From Fodinibius saliphilus (GTDB lineage Bacteria > Bacteroidota > Rhodothermia > Balneolales > Balneolaceae), in contig NZ_VAWF01000001.1 in the NCBI RefSeq assembly GCF_005869845.1, positions 186,001 to 250,000 on the forward strand: 64,000 nt of DNA, in the 5' to 3' direction. A program made the position numbers and the translations under genes. Below are positions 1 to 7,680 of this stretch, piece after piece (position 1 is the stretch's first letter; each line of letters opens with the position of its first letter). The notes beneath the pieces were generated by a model, which was not told the DNA's origin, did not search any database, and worked only from the letters and a program-made list of their open reading frames with translations.

Positions 1-944
1 GCTCTAAAGTGAGTACCGTTGCCCACTGTACGGATAAAAAGCATACCTGTAGCTGAATACGGTTCTTTGGCAAATACTTTTTTGGATCCATCCTCGACTC
101 GTCCCTGAGAAATGATACCCTCTGTATTTAAAGTAACATAATCATAATTATCTATATCCTGAACATGATTAACGAGTGAGAGTGAACCTTCAAAGCCAGA
201 TAAGTCGAGATAGTAATCGACTTGTACATTTTGAAAGCTACTTTTTTCTACAAGAAAGTTTGGTTTTTCACCGCTTGTTAACTTCAGCATATAGTTCTCA
301 CTGTCCGAAACCATGAAAGGGTTAAGGTCTGAGGGCGTACCTTCCAGCCACTGGAAATGAGAAAGCAATGTACTTACGCCTTTTGAGCCCATTTCCCAGC
401 TCCAGCTTCCAGTGTCTTTTTGGATGAAAGTAGATTTACCCTTACTAAGACTATCTGTATAGGCGGAAGCAGATTCTTTCTGTTGGATTAGCTGTCCTGT
501 CCCCACACCATAACCAAAAACCATTTTTGCCCCTTGATCGCCTGTTTTGTAGAGAAAAAAGATGCCCGGCAGTACGGTAATAAAAGCGATAATCCGTATT
601 ATCTTTTGATTCATCAGCTTGAGATAGTGAAAAAGTATACGCAGAAACAAGTAGGCACCTAAAAACCACATGGTCCACCAAGCCCAGTCGGCATGATTGT
701 TCAACACCGTTTGTGAATCTGCGGGTATAAAAACACTGTCGGCTGCGATATTACCAGAATAATAAGCTGCAATTACAGATAGGATGCCAATACCATACAG
801 TATTGTTGATTTCATTTCATCCCACCAATCGTTGGATAGTAAAAAGCTCATAATATTCATTAATACAGCCAGTAGGATGATGCCGATCGGCAGGTGAACA
901 ATAAGAGGATGAATATTTGGGGCCCATTCGGGAATTAAGCTCAT
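1..944 (-). CDS. DUF2231-type membrane protein, 3' end cut off by window edge
   Basis: The frame opens at ATG 942-944 and stays open to the left edge, so about 314 residues are visible and the C-terminus is missing. The start, MSLIPEWAPNIHPLIVHLPI, is the typical opening of DUF2231 predicted membrane proteins (HPLIVHLPIG). At least four hydrophobic helices occupy the first 140 residues. The rest is a soluble region rich in Ser, Gly and Thr with no motif I recognise. It lies 78 bases downstream of copB in the same direction, so it is probably the third gene of the copper operon. DUF2231 proteins often sit beside copper and cytochrome genes, but their function is not known. The family call comes from the N-terminal motif only. 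Confidence 0.75.
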   Translation of the reverse strand, partial: MSLIPEWAPNIHPLIVHLPIGIILLAVLMNIMSFLLSNDWWDEMKSTILYGIGILSVIAAYYSGNIAADSVFIPADSQTVLNNHADWAWWTMWFLGAYLFLRILFHYLKLMNQKIIRIIAFITVLPGIFFLYKTGDQGAKMVFGYGVGTGQLIQQKESASAYTDSLSKGKSTFIQKDTGSWSWEMGSKGVSTLLSHFQWLEGTPSDLNPFMVSDSENYMLKLTSGEKPNFLVEKSSFQNVQVDYYLDLSGFEGSLSLVNHVQDIDNYDYVTLNTEGIISQGRVEDGSKKVFAKEPYSATGMLFIRTVGNGTHFR

Positions 945-1022
945 GATACTAAGTTATTTTATTTTTATGCGTTTTCCTCACGGTATAAATCGTATTCATC
1001 AAGGGTATAATAACTAGAAAGT

Positions 1023-1793
1023 TTAAAACCACATACGCAGACCGCCTAGCAGGCTTAGGCTGCTAGGGTCGTTGTACATATCGGCTGTTTTTCCGAACTT
1101 ACGTTCCCAATTGACGCCGATATATGGAGCAAATTCCCGTTCTATCTCATATCGTAATCGAAAGCCTAACTCAATATCATTAATGCCAGAGCCAATGCCA
1201 TATTCTGGGACATCCTGGAAGGCTACGGATGTTTCAATGAGCGGTTGCCCGATGAGTCGTTGAGTGATTGGCAGATCGTACTCGGCTTCAAAGGAAGCAG
1301 AGATATCACCTTTCTCGCTAATAAACAGCCCCCCGTCTACCTCAAAAAAGTATGGTGCCATGCCTTGAAAACCAATAACGGCAAAACCGCGCGACAGGTT
1401 TTCATTGCCTTCATAGATTAGGTCATATCGTATGCCTGCCTGCAGATCAAAGTAGCGCGATATTGCCCTGCTGTACAGTCCCTGGAATTCTAGTTCGGTT
1501 TCATCGTGGGTAGTAACGATTTCTCCGTCAGATTTAAACCAAAACTTATGTAGATCTTTACCTATATAGCCTTGAACTTCCCACATAACGGGGTTAGGGC
1601 CCGGCATACTTTGGTATTCAAGTTTATCAGCTATGATATAAGTATACGTTTTGTTATCCATCAGCAGATCATTGCTGAATTCCGGGGCCTTTTGGGCTAC
1701 AGCTGTATTATTGCTCATAAACAATATCATTAGAAATACAGCAGAAAGAAATTTACTTAGTTGTCGCATTATAGTAACTCTTCTCGGTTTCAT
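1023..1793 (-). CDS. copB: Copper resistance protein B (CopB/PcoB), outer-membrane beta-barrel
   Basis: 256 residues with a signal peptide ending near NNTAVAQ. After it comes a CopB-family barrel: repeated amphipathic strands, the sequence LEFQGLYSRAISRYFDLQAG, and a final strand ending in Phe (GGLRMWF), as expected for an outer-membrane protein. The long His/Met-rich N-terminal stretch found in Pseudomonas CopB is absent, so this is a short version of the family. An in-frame ATG at 1769 (MRQLSKFLSAVF) gives a tidier signal peptide and may be the real start. CopB works with CopA in periplasmic and outer-membrane copper sequestration. The gene follows copA after 33 bases and is almost certainly co-transcribed with it. 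Confidence 0.9.
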   Translation of the reverse strand: MKPRRVTIMRQLSKFLSAVFLMILFMSNNTAVAQKAPEFSNDLLMDNKTYTYIIADKLEYQSMPGPNPVMWEVQGYIGKDLHKFWFKSDGEIVTTHDETELEFQGLYSRAISRYFDLQAGIRYDLIYEGNENLSRGFAVIGFQGMAPYFFEVDGGLFISEKGDISASFEAEYDLPITQRLIGQPLIETSVAFQDVPEYGIGSGINDIELGFRLRYEIEREFAPYIGVNWERKFGKTADMYNDPSSLSLLGGLRMWF

Positions 1794-1826
1794 AATTGGG
1801 TTAAAAACTATTGCTGACTGCCAGTA

Positions 1827-3605
1827 TTAGTAGATACTTCCATTTTCGTCGCTTACTTGAACAACACGGAACATTCCCATCTCCATGTGATAGAGAATAT
1901 GGCAGTGGAATGCCCATCTTCCTTTATCACGGGGAGTAATTAGGGCCGATATTCGCTGAGCAGGTTGTACCAGCAGGGTATGTTTTCGGGGATTGTATTG
2001 TCCGTTGCCGTTTTCCAGCTCCATCCACATACCGTGTAGATGAATAGGATGTTCCATCATAGTGTCGTTAACAAGAGTAAGTCGCAGCCGCTCGTTATGT
2101 TTGAAATCGATGGGCCCTTCAACCTCATGAAACTGTTTGCCGTCAAACGACCACATATAACGTTCCATATTTCCGGTCAGATGTAACTCTACTTCTCGTT
2201 CAGCATCACGTTCATCAATATTGGGATTCAGGCTTTTTAGGTCGTTATAGACCAGTACATCCCTTCCGTCATTACCAAGACCAATGCCGGGCTCATGGAG
2301 TCTATCGAATTGGTTTTGAGCAATAGCAGCGGCGCCAATACCGTGTCCATCGGGACCGTGTTTGACTGGTGGTTTCGGATTATCCATCTTCATTTTCATT
2401 GCACCACCGTCCATATTCATATGGTTATGGCCGCTATCCATCTTCATATCCATGTCGCCCATATCCATGTCCATACCCATATCTTTCATACTGCGTGTAG
2501 GGCGGGGACGTAGCTCAGGAACAGGAGCTTCCATGCCTTCTTTGGGTGCAAGTGTTCCACGGGCATAACCGCTGCGGTCGAGCGATTCCGCAAAAATGGT
2601 ATATGCTTGATTGTCATCGGGTTCAACAATAACATCATAGGTTTCTGCAATACCGATGCGAAATTCATCAATAGGGACCGGCTTTATGTTTTGTCCGTCG
2701 GCTTGTACCACAGTCATTTTGACTCCTGGAATACGAACATCAAAGATGGAGCCGGCCGAGGCGTTGATAAACCGAAGCCGCACTTTTTCTCCTTTTTTGA
2801 ACAGGGCATTCCAGTTTGATTGCGGTCCGCGGCCGTTCAACAGGTAGGTATACATAGCGCCGGTCGTATCCGCAAGGTCGGTAGCGCTCATGCCCATTTT
2901 CCCAAATGAAAGATAATCTTTTAGAGCATTTCCCATTCCTTTTTTCTTGGCATCTTTAAAAAACTCGCCAAGCGTTCGTTTTTGATAATTATAATACCCT
3001 TCAGATTTCTTAAGATTTGCCAGTACTCTGTAAGGGTTTTCAAAGGTCCAGTCAGAGAGTACAATCGGATAATCGCGATCATATTCAACAGGATCTTCAC
3101 CAGCAGGATCAATAATAAGTGGCCCGTAATGCCCCAGCTGTTCTTGAAGTCCTGAGTGACTGTGATACCAATACGTACCATTCTGTTTTACTGGGTAGCG
3201 GTACTCAAAAGTTGAATCGGGTGCAATACCATCGAAACTTACTCCGGGTACGCCATCCATCTGGAAGGGTAGGATAATACCATGCCAGTGTATCGATGTC
3301 TCTTCATCGAGTTCATTTTTCACTCGTAACAATACATCTTCCCCTTCTTTTAGACGAATGATAGGACCGGGTACGGTACCGTTGATGCCAATAGCTTCCC
3401 CTTCTTTTCCATCGATAACCTTCGACATTTTACCAATAGTTAGGTCAACTACGTTATCGGGACCTTGGGGAGTGAGAATATCTCTGTCCTCAAGGTTTGC
3501 AAAAGCATAAGTGGGTAATACAGTGCTAAGACCAGCCATTGCCGCCATCGAAGCAGTATAGCGTAGAAAAGTGCGTCGACTAATAGTATTTGAATCGTCG
3601 TTCAT
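1827..3605 (-). CDS. copA: Copper resistance multicopper oxidase CopA/PcoA, Tat-exported
   Basis: 592 residues. The N-terminus carries a twin-arginine signal (ISRRTFLR, residues 8-15) followed by a hydrophobic stretch, so the protein is exported folded with copper loaded. All multicopper-oxidase ligand motifs are visible: HWHG near 106, HSHSG near 148, HPIHLHG in the last domain and the HCHxxxHxxxM block near the C-terminus. Between the second and third cupredoxin domains, at about 365-415, lies a Met/Asp/His-rich segment (MGMDMDMGDMDMKMD) of the kind thought to bind Cu(I) in CopA/CueO proteins. The family oxidises Cu(I) and binds excess copper in the periplasm. It is first in the copA-copB-DUF2231 operon and divergent from copRS, its likely regulators. 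Confidence 0.95.
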   Translation of the reverse strand: MNDDSNTISRRTFLRYTASMAAMAGLSTVLPTYAFANLEDRDILTPQGPDNVVDLTIGKMSKVIDGKEGEAIGINGTVPGPIIRLKEGEDVLLRVKNELDEETSIHWHGIILPFQMDGVPGVSFDGIAPDSTFEYRYPVKQNGTYWYHSHSGLQEQLGHYGPLIIDPAGEDPVEYDRDYPIVLSDWTFENPYRVLANLKKSEGYYNYQKRTLGEFFKDAKKKGMGNALKDYLSFGKMGMSATDLADTTGAMYTYLLNGRGPQSNWNALFKKGEKVRLRFINASAGSIFDVRIPGVKMTVVQADGQNIKPVPIDEFRIGIAETYDVIVEPDDNQAYTIFAESLDRSGYARGTLAPKEGMEAPVPELRPRPTRSMKDMGMDMDMGDMDMKMDSGHNHMNMDGGAMKMKMDNPKPPVKHGPDGHGIGAAAIAQNQFDRLHEPGIGLGNDGRDVLVYNDLKSLNPNIDERDAEREVELHLTGNMERYMWSFDGKQFHEVEGPIDFKHNERLRLTLVNDTMMEHPIHLHGMWMELENGNGQYNPRKHTLLVQPAQRISALITPRDKGRWAFHCHILYHMEMGMFRVVQVSDENGSIY

Positions 3606-3768
3606 GACAATTTCTTTTTTAAATTACTCAGTGTAATGATACGAATAGTTATAACTAATATATTACAAGTTGTAAAAGAGAAGTCCGTGCCTACGGTTCT
3701 CAAAAGTAGTGAGCTAAATCAGTTTTGCATGCATAAATTTGTGAATCAATCATAACATATGAAATGAA

Positions 3769-3786
3769 CCTTAAAGCTAGCTTAAA
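3769..3786 (+). promoter_or_regulatory. Candidate CopR operator, copy 1
   Basis: CCTTAAAGCTAGCTTAAA. The half-site CTTAAA occurs twice in the same orientation, 11 bases apart, which is the helical-turn spacing typical of OmpR/PhoB-family sites. It lies 164 bases upstream of copA. It shares the longer pattern CCTTAAAG-NN-AGCTTAAATAT with the copy upstream of the Met-rich gene at 13355. Binding by CopR is inferred from position and form. Confidence 0.6.
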
Positions 3787-3841
3787 TATGCAGCTCTGAA
3801 TATAATTTAATATTTAAATAGTTTTTTAAGGTAAAGATAAA

Positions 3842-3859
3842 CCTTAAATGAAGCTTAAA
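3842..3859 (+). promoter_or_regulatory. Candidate CopR operator, copy 2
   Basis: CCTTAAATGAAGCTTAAA, the same 18-base pattern as copy 1 with only the three-base spacer and the following A/G differing. It ends 63 bases before the copR ATG, a position suited to autoregulation of copRS. Its left half also forms one arm of the inverted repeat at 3826-3847. Confidence 0.6.
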
Positions 3860-3922
3860 ACATCTTTGGAAATTGTCTCTTATTTTAGTGAAGAAGTAAA
3901 AAGATACTCATAGCCTATTTGC

Positions 3923-4645
3923 ATGTGGATTTTATTAGTTGAAGATGAAAAACAGTTAGCTAACTCTGTAAAAAGAGGTCTTGAGGAAGAGGGGCATGTG
4001 GTGGAAGTGATGCACGACGGGGAGGAGGCTGAACTGCAGGGCATGGTCAATAATTATGATGTCGTTATTCTGGACTGGCGTCTTCCCAACCGTGATGGTA
4101 AACAGATATTGAAGCATTGGCGTAAAGAAGAACGAAACTTTCCGGTTCTTATGTTGACGGCTCTTGGTGATTTGGATTATAAAGTTATGGGGCTGGATGC
4201 AGGTGCGGACGATTATATGAGCAAACCCTTTTCATTTGAGGAGTTATTAGCACGGATTAGGGCTTTGGGAAGACGGTCTGGGGATCTAAATGTCACAGGA
4301 AAGGTTACAGCGGGCCCCATTGAACTAGATTCTCGTAAACACTGGGTTAAGGTATGTGGTATTAAACGGTCGCTGCGACCCAAAGAGTTTATATTATTAG
4401 AACTATTACTTAAAGATCCAGAAACAGTATTTTCAAAAACACAACTTGCCGAGCGTGTTTGGGGATCTCCATATTATGTTAGTGATAATACGATCGAAGC
4501 AACGGTTTCTACTTTACGACAGAAATTATCGGAGTCTCTTAAGGAGTGTGAAGAGATCTCCTTTGAACAAGTTCCAAAAGTCATTGAGACAATTCGGGGA
4601 GCTGGCTACCGGTTGAATAGTGATATCATTAATATCAAAGAATGA
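3923..4645 (+). CDS. copR: OmpR/PhoB-family response regulator, CopR/CusR-like
   Basis: 240 residues. The receiver domain (1-115) has the acidic pocket EDE at 7-9, phospho-acceptor Asp51 (ILDWRLP), Thr79 (MLTA) and Lys101 (SKPF). The winged-helix DNA-binding domain (about 130-232) includes the recognition-helix region (SDNTIEATVSTLRQKL) and the C-terminal hairpin GAGYRL. The start ATG is the first in the frame after the divergent promoter region. Its position next to copA and ahead of a membrane sensor kinase suggests it switches on the copper operon. Copper as the signal is inferred from context only. Its likely DNA target is the direct-repeat motif at 3769, 3842 and 13355. Confidence 0.9.
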   Translation: MWILLVEDEKQLANSVKRGLEEEGHVVEVMHDGEEAELQGMVNNYDVVILDWRLPNRDGKQILKHWRKEERNFPVLMLTALGDLDYKVMGLDAGADDYMSKPFSFEELLARIRALGRRSGDLNVTGKVTAGPIELDSRKHWVKVCGIKRSLRPKEFILLELLLKDPETVFSKTQLAERVWGSPYYVSDNTIEATVSTLRQKLSESLKECEEISFEQVPKVIETIRGAGYRLNSDIINIKE

Positions 4646-6077
4646 GATCGTGGGAAAAGTATCCTCTTTTTTAAATCGTCTTTCAATATCCAAAAGGCTG
4701 GCTTTCTGGTATGGAGCGAGTCTTTTTGTAATGCTCAGCGTATTCGGCTATTTCTTATATGATTCATTTCATGATTCCATACACCATAACTACGATCGGC
4801 ACCTTCGCTTTGAGGCCGAACAGTTGCTTCCGTTTATAGAAACCGGAGATACCCTTTCGATGGATATAACAGGTTATAGCAGAAATGAGGCCTTAAAAAG
4901 TGGTATTGAGTATGGAACCTATGTACGCTTGTATGATGAAAGTGGTGAGTTAATATATCGCAGCCCTAACTTTTCTAAGATCAACGAGCCGCTAAAAACT
5001 TCGATTCCGAAGATAGCTGGAGAGCATTCGGTTAGTACTGAATGGCAGTCTATGCCAGCCCGAACACTATTTTATCCTATAGAAAACGACAATGGTACAT
5101 TTTGTGGTTGGCTGGAAGTTACGGGATTTGAATGGACCCTTCATGAAGAGCTCAGCAGGTTTAGGAAGTACTTATTCGTTTTGATAGCACTAAGTGTGAT
5201 ATTTTCGATTATTGGTGGCTATTTGCTTTCCCGTCGTGCTTTATCTCCGGTTAGCTCTATTATCAACACGGCGAAGTCTATTACTGCAACAGATTTGGAT
5301 AAGCGTATACCTGTGAACTACCAGGTGAAAGATGAGCTCACGGACCTTGCTGATACATTTAACATTATGCTGGATCGCCTACAGAAGGGGTTTGAACGCG
5401 AGAAACGATTTACTGCGGATGCAGCCCATGAACTTATGACTCCACTTTCATCTATCCGCAGTGACGCTGAAATTATGTTAAGGAAATCCCGATCACAACA
5501 AGAGTATGAACAGACGTTAGAGCGGGTCTTGGATGAGGTGAAACGAATGAGTGGGATGGTTGATCTGCTGTTACAGCTTTCAAGAATAGATTCGGAACAA
5601 CATGTTGAAGATGGAGCGGTGAATGTAAGTCGTATTGCGGAGGGCGCAGTCCAAGCCTATCAATCCCATGCCGATGGAATGGATATCACATTGGAAACAC
5701 AGATTGATCCAGGCTTAATTGTAAATGCTCATGGAGGTTATATTGAGAAAGTAATTCATAATCTATTAGAAAATGCGTTAAAATATACCCCAGAGGGTGG
5801 AACCATAAATATGCAGGTAAAACGATCAGGTGGTGAAGCAGTGATTCGTATAAAAGATACGGGAATCGGTTTTGATGAAGATACTAAACAACATCTTTTT
5901 GAACGTTTTTATCGTGCAAATGAAGCAGCAGTTCAAGAGCAGAAGGGTAGTGGGTTGGGTCTTTCCCTTTGCAAAGCAATTGTAGAGCTATATGGAGGAG
6001 AAATTAGTGCCTATAGCAAGGGCATAGAGAAGGGAAGTGCATTTGTAGTTAAATTGCCGCTTTCGGAGACAAATTAA
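4620..6077 (+). CDS. copS: Membrane sensor histidine kinase, CopS/CusS-like
   Basis: 485 residues from a GTG at 4620 that overlaps copR by 26 bases. Another GTG at 4650, five bases past the copR stop, would also fit, because the conserved part begins near LSISKRLAFWYG. Order: first membrane helix about 28-47, periplasmic sensor loop about 48-183, second helix about 184-203, HAMP about 204-258, HisKA with phospho-accepting His270 (AAHELMTPLSSIR), then a HATPase_c domain with N box (HNLLENALKYTP), DTGIGF and GSGLGL. It should phosphorylate CopR in response to a periplasmic signal, presumably copper. The last 150 bases of the gene recur in decayed form at 10908. Confidence 0.9.
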   Translation: MISLISKNEIVGKVSSFLNRLSISKRLAFWYGASLFVMLSVFGYFLYDSFHDSIHHNYDRHLRFEAEQLLPFIETGDTLSMDITGYSRNEALKSGIEYGTYVRLYDESGELIYRSPNFSKINEPLKTSIPKIAGEHSVSTEWQSMPARTLFYPIENDNGTFCGWLEVTGFEWTLHEELSRFRKYLFVLIALSVIFSIIGGYLLSRRALSPVSSIINTAKSITATDLDKRIPVNYQVKDELTDLADTFNIMLDRLQKGFEREKRFTADAAHELMTPLSSIRSDAEIMLRKSRSQQEYEQTLERVLDEVKRMSGMVDLLLQLSRIDSEQHVEDGAVNVSRIAEGAVQAYQSHADGMDITLETQIDPGLIVNAHGGYIEKVIHNLLENALKYTPEGGTINMQVKRSGGEAVIRIKDTGIGFDEDTKQHLFERFYRANEAAVQEQKGSGLGLSLCKAIVELYGGEISAYSKGIEKGSAFVVKLPLSETN

Positions 6078-6093
6078 AAGATCTTTTTGGGAA
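5925..6093 (+). repeat. Direct repeat, intact unit (copS 3' end plus flank)
   Basis: This stretch, from GCAGCAGTTCAAGAG in copS to just past its stop codon, recurs in degenerate form at 10908-11085 in the same orientation. The best-kept block is TTGTAGAGCTATATGGAGGA, found in both. The two units bracket the MscS-ATPase gene pair. Confidence 0.85.
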
Positions 6094-6650
6094 GCTGCCG
6101 GAGATACAAAATTATGATGAAAAGAAGTCAATTAGAGTCAGGTTTAAGGTGCTCTTGAAGCGAATAGCGAGCCTATTCAACGAATAAGAACTCAAAGCCT
6201 GGTTCAAGGCTTTTTTTGCAGTAGATTAAGTTGATGCTGTCCTTAAAAATCCTAGTAATACAGAATGGTTGTCCAATTACTATTCGACCTTCCCACAAAG
6301 GGTTTCCTTTGGCTTTGTAGTTCCTTTTTTGAACGGCTCATTGCCCATATCTGAAGGATTAAAGTTGGTGCCTAAAGGTTAGAGCACAACATTCTCGGTA
6401 AAAGTTTCATTGCTATAGTTTTCGTGTCTAATATTTTATCCATGGACTTATCGGCATTAATAAGCAGCTTTATAATTATCCCTTGGCGATGAAATGTCTG
6501 CTGAAAAGGTTAATGAAGTATGCTAATTGATATGATCATTAATCGCCATTTCATTATCAATTTCTATACCCCTACAACTTGCCAAGAATAGTATTGATAA
6601 TATTTTAAATAAGGTGAGTTGCAAATTTATTAAATTTCAGCTTACAGGAA
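6078..6650. other. Intergenic stretch after copS, with a short coding-like frame
   Basis: 573 bases between copS and the convergent mscS-type gene. A terminator-like hairpin sits at 6194-6217. A plus-strand frame open from 6230 to the stop at 6380-6382 reads like protein (for example STFPQRVSFGFVVPFLNGSL) but has no ATG, and I do not recognise it. It may be a remnant of a lost gene. I see nothing in 6383-6650. Confidence 0.4.
6194..6217 (+). terminator. Rho-independent terminator of copRS
   Basis: AAAGCC-TGGTTCAA-GGCTTT followed by a run of T (to 6217), about 120 bases after the copS stop. It has a six-pair stem and a T tract on the plus strand. Confidence 0.6.
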
Positions 6651-7673
6651 TTACGATTTATCAATGTGTTTTTGATTGGGAATCATATCGTGTTTTTTTA
6701 GTTCACTTAAAATCAATTCTGTCATATCACTTTTAAAAGGGAATTCGTACCTAATATCAAGAACATAGGCTTTTACCCGAAGTTTAAGCACGAAATTTTG
6801 CTCGTGTACTTCATTCAATGCAATAATTGCTATAGGCTTTTGTAAATAGACATAACGTGATGAAACAGCAGCTCGGTAAGCAATTCGTTTGGCCTCATCT
6901 ACATCTACATCCATTGGAAGAAAAATTTCTGCCACCACCTGACAGTCTAAAGCACTGGAATTTGTATTAGATACGGCCTTGTTCATCAATTCGCTGTTGG
7001 GGATGGTTACTAAGGAATCATCGGGAGTAACAATTCGGCTTGACCGCAATCCAATTGAAACCACTTCACCATAATGTTCCGCGACCTCAATCTTATCTCC
7101 AACCTGAAATGGCCGATCCATTATGATAATAAATCCGCCAAAAATATTTTTTAGGATATCCTGTGCAGCAAATCCGACGGCTATACCCACCGAGGCTAAC
7201 ACCGTGATAATAGTACTCATAGGAGGATTAATGATACCAGCAATGATGACATAAATCGAAAACGTCCAAATAACAAGGCGTACAACTGGTACCATCCGCT
7301 TGATTCCCAGCCGATAACTGGTGAACCGTTCTGACAGGTTTTCGAGCACTACCACAATAAATCGGTTAAGAAAGTAGGTAAGTATTAAGGCAATGATAAT
7401 TGCCAGTACAACGCCAACAGAAATAAGATTTTCAATCTCTGATAGGGATTGACTGGTACCTTGATCAACAGGAGCTAAATTAGCAGTCGTATCGATGCGG
7501 GCGGTGTCAATATTTACAGTATCCGCCTGGATTATATCAATCTGACTAGAGCCAATTATAACGGTTGTGTCGGTCTGCTGTGATACGGTGTCTTGTAGGG
7601 CAGAAAGAGCCTCGCTATGAGATCCCAAAAGGAAAGTGATCGCAAGCAGTAATAGTTTGATTAATTTGTGCAT
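6651..7673 (-). CDS. MscS-family mechanosensitive ion channel
   Basis: 340 residues. A cleavable-looking signal peptide (1-22) is followed by a Thr/Asp-rich periplasmic linker to about 75. Three membrane helices come next: about 83-105, 128-149 and the pore-lining helix about 154-186 (VGIAVGFAAQDILKNIFGGF). The MscS beta domain follows, with the family motif FQVGDKIEVAEHYGEVVSIG, then the alpha/beta C-terminal domain. Channels of this family open on membrane tension and release solutes. Here the gene begins 7 bases after the end of the large ATPase at 7681 and must be read from the same transcript. That is an unusual partnership, and it suggests the ATPase gates or regulates the channel (inference). 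Confidence 0.9.
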   Translation of the reverse strand: MHKLIKLLLLAITFLLGSHSEALSALQDTVSQQTDTTVIIGSSQIDIIQADTVNIDTARIDTTANLAPVDQGTSQSLSEIENLISVGVVLAIIIALILTYFLNRFIVVVLENLSERFTSYRLGIKRMVPVVRLVIWTFSIYVIIAGIINPPMSTIITVLASVGIAVGFAAQDILKNIFGGFIIIMDRPFQVGDKIEVAEHYGEVVSIGLRSSRIVTPDDSLVTIPNSELMNKAVSNTNSSALDCQVVAEIFLPMDVDVDEAKRIAYRAAVSSRYVYLQKPIAIIALNEVHEQNFVLKLRVKAYVLDIRYEFPFKSDMTELILSELKKHDMIPNQKHIDKS

Positions 7674-7680
7674 CCAGTTA

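Larger units (their letters stand above)
3606..3922. promoter_or_regulatory. Divergent copA / copRS control region
   Basis: 317 bases with no gene, between the copA start (left) and the copR start (right). They hold two copies of the CCTTAAA-N3-AGCTTAAA motif (3769-3786 and 3842-3859). There is a perfect inverted repeat TTAAGGT-N8-ACCTTAA at 3826-3847 that overlaps the second copy, and a short dyad TTACAA-G-TTGTAA at 3663-3675 nearer copA. The layout fits a bidirectional promoter controlled by a response regulator. I could not place -35/-10 elements with confidence. Confidence 0.7.

Noticed and set aside
2295-2568. Plus-strand ORFs within copA rich in His or Ile
   Set aside because: They are the complement of the Met/Asp-rich segment of copA.
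6275-6305. Similarity CACAAAGGGTTTCC between 6293 and the small membrane protein gene near 37267
   Set aside because: 14 shared bases with no extension; likely chance.
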